Shown one piece after another: positions 15,306 to 21,486 of a stretch of 26,401 nt of DNA. The stretch is from UBA12014 sp029248335. GTDB taxonomy: Bacteria; Planctomycetota; Phycisphaerae; Phycisphaerales; SM1A02. The DNA is taken from contig JAQWJM010000128.1 of NCBI GenBank assembly GCA_029248335.1, positions 1 through 26,401 on the forward strand, read 5' to 3'. The position numbers were made by a program, and so were the translations under genes. Numbering within the stretch: position 1 is the first letter of the stretch; each line of letters opens with the position of its first letter. Below the pieces are notes generated by a model that saw only the letters and a list, made by a program, of their open reading frames with translations, was not told where the DNA came from and made no database searches.

Positions 15306-16355
15306 ATGACGACGAAGGCATCTGCCACGGCGACGGTTGAATCAGCCGTCGAATCCCCGAAGCGCGTCAAGGCGTCGACGAAAAAGTCGACGCGGAAGTC
15401 GACCCCCAGGTCGTCGAAGGCCGCTTCTCCATTAACCAAGAAGTCCGGACCGAAGCCCTCGGCCACGAAGACGACCGTCGTTGAAGCGACGATCGCCGCC
15501 GTCGTCGAGAAGCCGAAGCCCGCGCCTCGCAAGCAGCGGGCGGCCAGTCGGAGCGGGACCAGTGGATCGCGAACGCGAGCCACCGACACCTGTCTCTCGG
15601 AGCTGCCGATCGCCGAGATCTGGAGCATGTATCGGGAGGAGCAGACGCAGGACGTCCGTAACTTCCTGATCGAGAAGTATCACGATCTCGTCCGCTTCAC
15701 CGCGGAGCGGATGGCCATGCGGCTGCCCTCCGAGGTCGACACGCACGATCTGATGCAGGCCGGTTCGTTCGGTCTCATGGACGCGATCAACGCGTTCGAT
15801 CCCGGCCGGAACGTCAAGTTCGAGACCTATTGCACGCAGCGGATCCGCGGTGCGATCTTCGACGAGCTGCGTTCGATGGACTGGGTTCCCCGACTGGTCC
15901 GATCCCGGACCAGCAAGTTCGAGTCGACCCGCAAGCAGATCGAGATGGAGACCGGCCGTGCCGCCTCCGACGACGAGATCGCGGATCGGCTCCAGCTGCC
16001 GCCCGAGGAATACCGGAAGCTGAAGCGGGACTCCCGTCCCGTGACCCAGGTCAGTCTCAACCGAAAGTGGTTCGAGACCGATTCGAGCAAGGACGTCCGC
16101 GAGATCGACGTGGTCAAGGACACCCGGCAGGAGAATCCGCTCACCGCGGTCCAGCGACAGGATCTTCAGTCGCTGCTCACCAAGGGCCTCTCCCGCGCCG
16201 AACGCCTGATCGTCATCCTCTACTACTACGAGGAGATGACCATGAAGGAGATCGGCATCACGCTCGACCTCTCCGAGAGTCGCGTCAGCCAGATGCACTC
16301 TTCGATCCTCGCCCGGCTCAAGGCCCAGATGCAGCATCGCGAGCGCGAGTTCTGA
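15306..16355 (+). CDS. fliA: FliA, flagellar sigma-28 factor with lysine-rich N-terminal extension
   Basis: Predicted 349-residue sigma factor for late flagellar and chemotaxis genes. Regions 2 to 4 occupy about 100-345: FLIEKYHDLVRFTAERMAMR, DLMQAGSFGLMDAINAFDP and FETYCTQRIRGAIFDELRSM in region 2, DWVPRLVRSRTSKFE in region 3, and YYYEEMTMKEIGITLDLSES with RVSQMHSSILARLKA in region 4. This is the FliA/WhiG type. The first 95 residues are an added basic tail of Lys, Ser, Thr, Ala and Pro (KASTKKSTRKSTPRSSKAAS), like histone H1 tails; normal FliA is about 240 residues. AAGGAG at 15293-15298 lies 7 bases before the ATG, so the tail is very probably translated. A strong terminator follows. Confidence 0.94.
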   Translation: MTTKASATATVESAVESPKRVKASTKKSTRKSTPRSSKAASPLTKKSGPKPSATKTTVVEATIAAVVEKPKPAPRKQRAASRSGTSGSRTRATDTCLSELPIAEIWSMYREEQTQDVRNFLIEKYHDLVRFTAERMAMRLPSEVDTHDLMQAGSFGLMDAINAFDPGRNVKFETYCTQRIRGAIFDELRSMDWVPRLVRSRTSKFESTRKQIEMETGRAASDDEIADRLQLPPEEYRKLKRDSRPVTQVSLNRKWFETDSSKDVREIDVVKDTRQENPLTAVQRQDLQSLLTKGLSRAERLIVILYYYEEMTMKEIGITLDLSESRVSQMHSSILARLKAQMQHREREF

Positions 16356-16410
16356 GGCGAGGATCCGCCCGGTGCGGATGACGGCCGAAGCGGTCTGATA
16401 ACAACCAAAC

Positions 16411-16442
16411 AACCGCCCTGATCCAACGATCAGGGCGGTTTT
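16411..16442 (+). terminator. Rho-independent terminator after fliA
   Basis: A perfect 13-bp stem (AACCGCCCTGATC, 16411-16423, with 16428-16440) has a CAAC loop and runs into TTTT. It ends the flagellar cluster. Confidence 0.92.
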
Positions 16443-16505
16443 GTCAGTAAGCCCCGACTTCGGCCGGAATCTGCAGGATCGTTGCTGGAAACATCGATTT
16501 GGAAC

Positions 16506-16534
16506 TTGTTCCACGCGTGGCCATGCAATACGTT
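16506..16534 (+). promoter_or_regulatory. Candidate promoter of the first PEP-CTERM-like gene
   Basis: TTGTTC at 16506-16511 and TACGTT at 16529-16534 are spaced by 17 bases, about 95 bases before the start codon. The spacer holds the 10-base palindrome CCACGCGTGG (16511-16520), a possible operator. The match to consensus is only moderate. Confidence 0.35.
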
Positions 16535-16628
16535 CGCCCCTCCGAGACCTGACACGTCGTCAGTCCGGCTGCCCGGTGCAAGCGTGATCCGGGCACGAGT
16601 CGCTCAATTTGAAATGGAGAAAGAACGC

Positions 16629-17426
16629 ATGATTCGTACGATTCTTATGACGGCCGCCGTGGCGACCGCCATGACCCAGTTCGCGGAGGCCGGTGAGACC
16701 TACGGCTACAACAGTTTCGGCAATCTCGGCTGGGGTGCCGAAGGCAGCCAGTCCGCCCTCGACTTCGATTCCCTTGCGAGCGCCAATGGCATCGGCAGCA
16801 GTAATTTCTGGACCCGGAACTACCAGGTCAGCAACGGCGATTGGCTGACGCTCGGGCTCAAGGGCTCTTCCTACTACGACAACATGCCGACCAACGGTGG
16901 CGATCCGCGGAGCGGCGGAGACGGTTCGATCGGCGATTCGTCCAGCAACTCGCTCTACAACGACGGCGCCGGCACCTACTACGGCTCGGCCGGCGGTTCG
17001 ACCGGCGGAGGCAACGACGGCAACTTCAAGTGGATGTTCGACTGGTCGTTCACCATCAACGGGCAGATTCCCACCGACGCCAACTACGATCTCAAGTTCA
17101 ACTTCTTCAAGCCCGGCAGCTCGACCGCGGACGGGTCCGTCACCAAGGCTGCGGATGGTACCTACAGCGGCCAGAACCTCCGATGGGGTGATGCGTTCTA
17201 CGCGAACTCCTGGAACTTCGGTTACACGTTCTTCTCCCTGCTCGGTTTCGATCCCGACGTGACGGGTGAGTACAAGATCGAGCTGCAGGTCCTGCAGGGT
17301 GGCAGCGAGGTCACCTCGCACTCGATGCTGATCGACAACCTTTCCGGTTCGCAGGCGGTTCCGGGCGTCGGTGGCCTCGCGGCCCTCGGCGGTCTCGGTC
17401 TGATCGGTCGTCGTCGACGCCGCTGA
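16629..17426 (+). CDS. Secreted PEP-CTERM-like protein 1
   Basis: Predicted 265-residue exported protein. The signal peptide (about 1-21) ends in an Ala-Glu-Ala-like site before Gly-Glu-Thr. The mature region is rich in Gly, Ser, Asn, Tyr and Trp, suggesting a beta-rich surface domain. The last 22 residues form a tripartite sorting tail: Val-Pro-Gly-Val-Gly, a hydrophobic stretch LAALGGLGLIG, then five or more arginines. This is the layout of PEP-CTERM signals processed by exosortase, but without the Glu. It is paralogous to the product of 18310-19068. GGAG at 16616-16619 lies 9 bases before the chosen ATG; the ATG at 16614 overlaps that site and was rejected. Function beyond surface or extracellular location is unknown. 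Confidence 0.85.
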   Translation: MIRTILMTAAVATAMTQFAEAGETYGYNSFGNLGWGAEGSQSALDFDSLASANGIGSSNFWTRNYQVSNGDWLTLGLKGSSYYDNMPTNGGDPRSGGDGSIGDSSSNSLYNDGAGTYYGSAGGSTGGGNDGNFKWMFDWSFTINGQIPTDANYDLKFNFFKPGSSTADGSVTKAADGTYSGQNLRWGDAFYANSWNFGYTFFSLLGFDPDVTGEYKIELQVLQGGSEVTSHSMLIDNLSGSQAVPGVGGLAALGGLGLIGRRRRR

Positions 17427-17469
17427 TCGGACTTCCCGTCGCCGGGAACACGTGGACGAGACGAGCGAT

Positions 17470-17504
17470 GCACCCCTCCGGCCGAATGGTCGGAGGGGTG
17501 CTTT
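17470..17504 (+). terminator. Terminator after PEP-CTERM-like protein 1
   Basis: A stem of up to 14 bp (GCACCCCTCCG, 17470-17480, pairs with 17491-17501 and continues inward) has a GAAT loop and is followed by a short TTT. The T-run is weak but the stem is strong. Confidence 0.75.
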
Positions 17505-17559
17505 CGTCCAACGCCTCGATGTGCGGGAGGGAATCGTCGATCGGGCCCGGAGTCGCGGG

Positions 17560-18060
17560 GTTCCAGTCGTGAGCCGGCGATCGCGAGTTCGTGAACATGC
17601 AGGTCACGGAAGCGGACTCCCCGTTCCGTGGACCTCGAAGATGATCGCCCCCGGACCTGCCATCTCGCTCAGGCCGTTGGAGCCCGCGGTCTCGCCGGTC
17701 CGGCTCGCTTCCATCGCCCCGGACCTCGGGAGGTCGAGTCCTTCGATGACACCCGGGAGGTTTCTTCGCCGGTCGAGGTGCGGTGGCAGGGGCTCCAGTC
17801 GCCGCGTGTCAGGCGTCTCTCCGAGGCCGGGCGGCTGATCGTCATCCGCCGCGGCGAGGCGAGGATGGCGATGAAGAGATCGGCGGCATCCCCGATTTCG
17901 TCGAGCGTCCAGATCGCTTGACGCATCGCCCGATCCTCGTGTGTCCCGACGCGCGAGTGCCAGGCCACGCGCGGCAACTTCGATCGACGGCCCGCTCGTC
18001 CTCGTCGATCCCCCCGTCATCGTCTGCGATGTTGGACGGCATCGCCCTTTGTTCCTGCAT
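17560..18060 (-). pseudogene. Possible frameshifted gene remnant, perhaps DUF1080-like at its end
   Basis: A good minus-strand start is visible: GGGAGG (18075-18070), 9 bases before an ATG at 18060, then MQEQRAMPSNIADDDGGIDE. Coding character then seems to pass to a second frame (AMRQAIWTLDEIGDAADLFI, about 17930-17870) and to a third (LPGVIEGLDLPRSGAMEASR, then GPGAIIFEVHGTGS, about 17765-17610). After a stop at 17606 it resumes in another frame as VRFRDLHVHEL. The end resembles the HG...FRDI ending of DUF1080 domains, such as LQAHGSGIQFTDILV encoded at 19159-19875. No single frame is long and convincing. Either this is a decayed gene with several indels, or these are chance patterns in GC-rich DNA. 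Confidence 0.33.
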
Positions 18061-18125
18061 GAACAAGAGCCTCCCGGTCAGTGGGTGCGCTGCGGGCGAA
18101 CGACCGAAATAATCGAAATCCGGTC

Positions 18126-18154
18126 TTGAAAATGATCTGCATTTGCGCTAGATT
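18126..18154 (+). promoter_or_regulatory. Sigma-70-type promoter of PEP-CTERM-like gene 2
   Basis: TTGAAA (18126-18131), a 17-base spacer and TAGATT (18149-18154) form a good housekeeping-type promoter. It predicts a leader of about 150 bases before the start at 18310. Confidence 0.65.
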
Positions 18155-18309
18155 CGCGGTGTCTCGGCAGGGCGTGGCGGCGCTGCGCCTTTCGAGTCAC
18201 CACAGTACGTGCACGCTCGTGCACATTCGTTTTCCGGGGACTCACGAAAGAGCCCTCTCACATCACGGCGTTTCCTTTTCCGGGGATGCTGTTGCACAGG
18301 AACGTTGCG
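18155..18309 (+). other. Long 5' leader of PEP-CTERM-like gene 2
   Basis: No gene is seen here. The palindrome GTGCAC occurs twice exactly 10 bases apart (18209-18214 and 18219-18224), one helical turn, inside the predicted transcript. It may be a binding site for a regulator, or an RNA stem. Confidence 0.3.
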
Positions 18310-19068
18310 ATGAACACTATTTCATTGGGGGCTGTCGTTGCAGCCGTAGCTTCCGGATCCGCACTCGCGGGCACGATCGACCAGTTCGGGACGCTCACCG
18401 ACGGTTACGGGTCGGGGATCTCCTTCGATGCCGGCACCGGTAATTCGAACACCGATTTCATCTACCAGAATCATGCCGGCAACAACGGGTTCCTCACCAT
18501 GGGGCTCAGTACCCAGACCTATTACGGCGGTGGCAATGGTCCCGTCACCAACAACGGTGTCGACACCTTCTACGCGCAGGCAGGGGCTGATCAGTCCGGC
18601 AACCCGAGCGCAACCGCGGGCGCTGGTTCTTGGGGCTTCAAGTGGAGCGTCACCTTCAGTGATCAGGATGGCGGCGGGGCGGGCGTGCCGGACGACTATT
18701 TCATGGCGCTTCGCATCGAGGGGCCGAGCGGCGGCAGTTGGGGAAACCTGGACCAGGCCTACTCGAGCGGACTGATCGCCTACCCCGGTAGCGCGACCAA
18801 CTACGCGAATCAGAATGTCTGGGTTCCGGCCTACGGCTTCATGCAGGGCGCAGCGCCGGGCGCCTGGAGCGGGCTGGGCTACGACTTCGACGAGTTGGGG
18901 ACCTACGCCGTCTCGATCAAGGTCTGGGACAACACGCTTGGAAACATGGACGAGGTCGGAACCCTCGGCATGAACATCGTGGTCGAAGGCTCGCAGGCGG
19001 TTCCCGGCGTCGGTGGCCTCGCGGCCCTCGGTGGTCTGGGCCTCGTCGGTCGCCGTCGCCGTCGCTGA
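18310..19068 (+). CDS. Secreted PEP-CTERM-like protein 2
   Basis: Predicted 252-residue exported protein, a paralogue of the product of 16629-17426. Shared order: signal peptide (ending Ala-Leu-Ala before Gly-Thr), an Asn/Gly-rich region with NGFLTMGLSTQTYYGG against NGDWLTLGLKGSSYYDN, a WGFKW-type stretch against NFKWMF, and an almost identical last 26 residues starting GSQAVPGVGG. The tail differs by one residue and its DNA is also nearly identical. AGGAA at 18298-18302, 7 bases upstream, supports the ATG. The mature domain (beta-rich, many Gly, Ser, Asn, Trp) has no recognised family. It probably ends up in the envelope or matrix. Confidence 0.85.
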   Translation: MNTISLGAVVAAVASGSALAGTIDQFGTLTDGYGSGISFDAGTGNSNTDFIYQNHAGNNGFLTMGLSTQTYYGGGNGPVTNNGVDTFYAQAGADQSGNPSATAGAGSWGFKWSVTFSDQDGGGAGVPDDYFMALRIEGPSGGSWGNLDQAYSSGLIAYPGSATNYANQNVWVPAYGFMQGAAPGAWSGLGYDFDELGTYAVSIKVWDNTLGNMDEVGTLGMNIVVEGSQAVPGVGGLAALGGLGLVGRRRRR

Positions 19069-19099
19069 GCGACGACACGAACCACTCGAACTGCATGAA

Positions 19100-19134
19100 C
19101 GCCCCGCCGACCAGACCGGTCGGCGGGGCGTTTT
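19100..19134. terminator. Bidirectional terminator between convergent genes
   Basis: A perfect 13-bp stem (CGCCCCGCCGACC, 19100-19112, with 19118-19130) with a 5-base loop is followed by TTTT on the plus strand. It lies between the convergent PEP-CTERM-like gene and the DUF1080 gene and may also stop minus-strand transcription, less well because the minus side has fewer T residues. Confidence 0.88.
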
Positions 19135-19158
19135 CATATTGCCTTGGAATGTTCCTGG

Positions 19159-19875
19159 TCAGTCGTCGGCGACGATCGGTCGCACGAGGATGTCGGTGAA
19201 CTGGATGCCCGAGCCATGGGCTTGTAGACCGATGGGGCCGGCATCGGGGACCCCGGGCAGCACGCAGTCCACCAGCACGTGCTGGCCGTTGAGATGGACG
19301 TTCAGGGTCTCGCCCACCATCGAGATTCGGAAGGCGTTCCACTCGCCCACCGGGCGGTCGGCGCAGGCGAGCGGGGTGGCAGCGGCCCGGGTGGCGGCGG
19401 GCATCGACCCGTCCGTGCGGTACCCGTAGACCTCGCCGCTTCCGGCCGGCCACTCCCAGATGTTCACCTGGCTTTTCGAATTGCCGCGGAGGTAGACGCC
19501 GCTGTCCCGTTCCTCGACGAGTACGGTCACCGTGTCGCCGGCATCGTCCTTCCGATACGACCCATCCGGCTCGATGACCGGGCGCTCGATCGGGCCCTGC
19601 GACGGGCCTTCCCATCTCCATTTCAGAAGGAGTTCGAAGTCTTCGTAGGACTCGAGCGACCAGAGATCCCCCTTGACCCCGTCGAAGTCGAGGGTGCCGT
19701 CGACCACCGACCAGTGCCTGGTCACGAGCTCGTCGACCTTCCAGCCGTCGAAGTCGGTTCCGTTGAAGAGGGGGACGAATCCCGCCTCTCGCGGATTCAC
19801 CGAGTCCGGGCCGGCGCAGCCGATGGAGAGGGCCGACGCCACGAGGAGCACGCCGGCGGAGGTGAGCGATTTCAT
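19159..19875 (-). CDS. DUF1080 (3-keto-disaccharide hydrolase family) lipoprotein
   Basis: Predicted 238-residue protein with a signal sequence ending in a Gly-Cys lipobox-like site (Cys20) and one DUF1080 domain. Hallmarks are FVPLFNGTDFDGWK at about 33-46, then HWSVVDGTL, LLLKWRWEG, SGVYLRGNSKSQVNIWEW, VGEWNAFRISMVGETLNVHL and the ending IGLQAHGSGIQFTDI. The family has a concanavalin-like jelly-roll fold; some members hydrolyse 3-keto-glycosides, and planctomycetes carry many copies. Substrate here is unknown. The start overlaps the CoA-transferase stop (ATGA, 19875-19872), so the two genes are translationally coupled despite having no obvious functional link. Confidence 0.9.
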   Translation of the reverse strand: MKSLTSAGVLLVASALSIGCAGPDSVNPREAGFVPLFNGTDFDGWKVDELVTRHWSVVDGTLDFDGVKGDLWSLESYEDFELLLKWRWEGPSQGPIERPVIEPDGSYRKDDAGDTVTVLVEERDSGVYLRGNSKSQVNIWEWPAGSGEVYGYRTDGSMPAATRAAATPLACADRPVGEWNAFRISMVGETLNVHLNGQHVLVDCVLPGVPDAGPIGLQAHGSGIQFTDILVRPIVADD

Positions 19876-20534
19876 GCGTCGATCATCCGAAGTTCGTCGG
19901 CGAAGAGGATTTCGGCGGTGGTCCGCTCGGTGATCTCCTCGCGGGTGACGTCGGGGGCGATCTCGATCACTCGAAAGCGTCGTCGATCCGGATCCATCTC
20001 CATCACGCAGAGGTCGGTGATGATCATGTCGATGCAGGCGAGGCCGGTGAGCGGCAGGGTGCACTCGGGAATGATCTTGGCCGCGCCCTTCTTGTTGTTG
20101 TGTTCCATGGTCACGATGACCCGGCGGACGCCGGCGACGAGGTCCATCGCACCACCCATGCCCTTGACCATCTTGCCGGGGATCATCCAGTTGGCGATGT
20201 CGCCCGCCTGGCTCACTTCCATCGCCCCGAGGATCGCGAGGTCGATGTGGCCACCCCGGATCATCCCGAAGCTCTCCGCGCTCGAGAAGAAGGAGTGGCC
20301 CGGAACCCCGGTCACCGTTTGTTTACCGGCATTGATCAGGTCCGCGTCGACCTGCTCCTCCGTCGGGAAGGCACCCATGCCGAGCAGGCCGTTCTCGGAC
20401 TGAAGCCAGACCGTCATGTCCTCCGGGACGTGATTCGCGACCAGGGTGGGCATTCCGATGCCGAGATTGACGTAGAAGCCGTCTCGGAGTTCGAGGGCGG
20501 CGCGGCGGGTGATTCCGTTTCGGTCGAGCGGCAT
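19872..20534 (-). CDS. 3-oxoacid CoA-transferase, subunit B
   Basis: Predicted 220-residue B (beta) subunit of a class I CoA-transferase such as succinyl-CoA:3-ketoacid CoA-transferase (ScoB/AtoA type), which moves CoA between acids. Signatures are DGFYVNLGIGMPTLVANHVP, then the active-site motif QSENGLLGMG with the catalytic Glu at residue 47. AAKIIPECTLPLTG and DLCVMEMD lie near the C-terminus. Length is normal for the B subunit. The reaction also needs an A subunit, which is normally encoded directly upstream; here the upstream neighbour is a divergent PEP-CTERM-like gene and no A subunit occurs in the window. GAAGGA lies 7 bases before the ATG. Exact substrate is open. Confidence 0.93.
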   Translation of the reverse strand: MPLDRNGITRRAALELRDGFYVNLGIGMPTLVANHVPEDMTVWLQSENGLLGMGAFPTEEQVDADLINAGKQTVTGVPGHSFFSSAESFGMIRGGHIDLAILGAMEVSQAGDIANWMIPGKMVKGMGGAMDLVAGVRRVIVTMEHNNKKGAAKIIPECTLPLTGLACIDMIITDLCVMEMDPDRRRFRVIEIAPDVTREEITERTTAEILFADELRMIDA

Positions 20535-20580
20535 TTGCGGTCCTTCGGAGAAGTCGACGGGAGGCGTCGCTGGTCCGCAG

Positions 20581-20586
20581 AGTCTA
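20581..20586 (-). promoter_or_regulatory. Candidate -10 box for the CoA-transferase/DUF1080 operon
   Basis: TAGACT on the minus strand (20586-20581) lies about 47 bases before the start at 20534. It matches the TAGATT boxes seen upstream of other genes here. The -35 region (TCCCGA at a 17-base spacing) is weak. Confidence 0.4.
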
Positions 20587-20664
20587 CGAGAGTCGGCGGG
20601 CTTTCGGGAAAAAGGCGGTCGCGGCGAAGCCGGATCCGGCGCGGGAGCGAAACCCACCGACGTC

Positions 20665-20693
20665 TTGATCGGGTTCGGCCCGACCGCTAGCCT
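20665..20693 (+). promoter_or_regulatory. Candidate promoter of PEP-CTERM-like gene 3
   Basis: TTGATC (20665-20670), a 17-base spacer and TAGCCT (20688-20693) predict a start near 20700 and a leader of about 50 bases to the ATG at 20751. Confidence 0.5.
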
Positions 20694-20750
20694 TAGATGT
20701 TCATTCTTTCGAACCCGCACCGTCGTTTCGGCATTCTGGAGTACCACGAG

Positions 20751-21386
20751 ATGAAGTCCCTCGCCCTGATCGCCTCCCTGACCATCGGTTCCCTTGCCCT
20801 CGCGGATCTCACCGATCCGGCCGTCCCCACCTGGAGAGGAGACTCCGGAAGTCTCTACTATCAGTGGGACTCGTTCAGCGAGCCGTTCGCGGCCCCGAAC
20901 TTTCCCACGACCCCGCCATTCGACTTTTCCGCCCAGGTCTTCAACTTCGTGGGCGGAGCCCAGATCGTCGACGGGGGGATCTTCAGTCCCGGCGGCCTGA
21001 ACGTCCATGTCTACGGTGAAGGCCGCCCGACCGCGGCCGCGGTGCTCAACGTGACCTACACGTCCTTCGATCCCTCGCCGACGTCGGTGGAGTTCTTCAT
21101 CGGCGACTTCGGACCCGGTGGCGCCGGCGAATACTTCGACTCGGTCTCCTCCGAGCGGACCTACTCCCAGTTCATCGGCGACGGCCTCTTCCGGGTCACC
21201 GACGCCTTCACCTTCGACGTCGCGGACTACGTGGGCGACGGGATGTTCTGGGCCTCCTTCTTCAAGATCGACGGCCCCAACACGCTCGAAGGCGTCTCGA
21301 TCGACGTGCAGTCGGTGATTCCCGCACCCGGTGCCCTCGCCCTGCTCGGTCTCGCCGGACTCGCGGGCCGACGCCGTCGCGACTGA
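20751..21386 (+). CDS. Secreted PEP-CTERM-like protein 3
   Basis: Predicted 211-residue exported protein. The signal peptide ends Ala-Leu-Ala before Asp-Leu. The mature domain is rich in Phe, Gly, Asp and Thr, with alternating strand patterns (VEFFIGDFGPGGAGEYFDSV, FRVTDAFTFDVADYVGDGMF). The 22-residue tail has Ile-Pro-Ala-Pro-Gly, then LALLGLAGLAG, then Arg-Arg-Arg-Arg-Asp. The tail length matches proteins 1 and 2 exactly, but the mature domain is unrelated to them. The ATG at 20751 has GGAG 9 bases upstream. An in-frame ATG at 20697 is too close to the predicted transcription start and would bury the signal peptide. Function unknown. Confidence 0.85.
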   Translation: MKSLALIASLTIGSLALADLTDPAVPTWRGDSGSLYYQWDSFSEPFAAPNFPTTPPFDFSAQVFNFVGGAQIVDGGIFSPGGLNVHVYGEGRPTAAAVLNVTYTSFDPSPTSVEFFIGDFGPGGAGEYFDSVSSERTYSQFIGDGLFRVTDAFTFDVADYVGDGMFWASFFKIDGPNTLEGVSIDVQSVIPAPGALALLGLAGLAGRRRRD

Positions 21387-21416
21387 CCGTCCGTTCCGAT
21401 CCTCGTTTGATCCTCC

Positions 21417-21449
21417 ACGACCCGCGCCGTCCTTCGGCGCGGGTCGTTT
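21417..21449 (+). terminator. Terminator after PEP-CTERM-like protein 3
   Basis: A perfect 13-bp stem (ACGACCCGCGCCG, 21417-21429, with 21435-21447) has a 5-base loop and is followed by TTTCGTT. Confidence 0.87.
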
Positions 21450-21451
21450 CG

Positions 21452-21480
21452 TTCCGGAAGTGCCGCACTCCTGCTAGATT
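21452..21480 (+). promoter_or_regulatory. Promoter placing the aldehyde dehydrogenase start at +1
   Basis: TAGATT (21475-21480), preceded at 17 bases by a weak TTCCGG, lies only 6 bases before the ATG at 21487. The expected transcription start therefore falls on the ATG itself, and no ribosome site exists between them. Confidence 0.5.
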
Positions 21481-21486
21481 CCCGGG

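Noticed and set aside
15053..15340. Small open frame overlapping the fliA start
   Set aside because: It has no domain and poor codon character, and runs into the fliA coding region in another frame; the region is better explained as promoter and leader.
16356..16370. GGCG-AGGATC-CGCC right after fliA as a fourth GGA hairpin
   Set aside because: The stem is only 4 bp with a 6-base loop, and similar short ones occur by chance inside flhF; not comparable with the 7-9 bp hairpins.
20697..20750. In-frame ATG at 20697 as the start of PEP-CTERM-like protein 3
   Set aside because: It would put 18 extra residues before a good signal peptide and falls at the predicted transcription start; GGAG at 20738 points to 20751.
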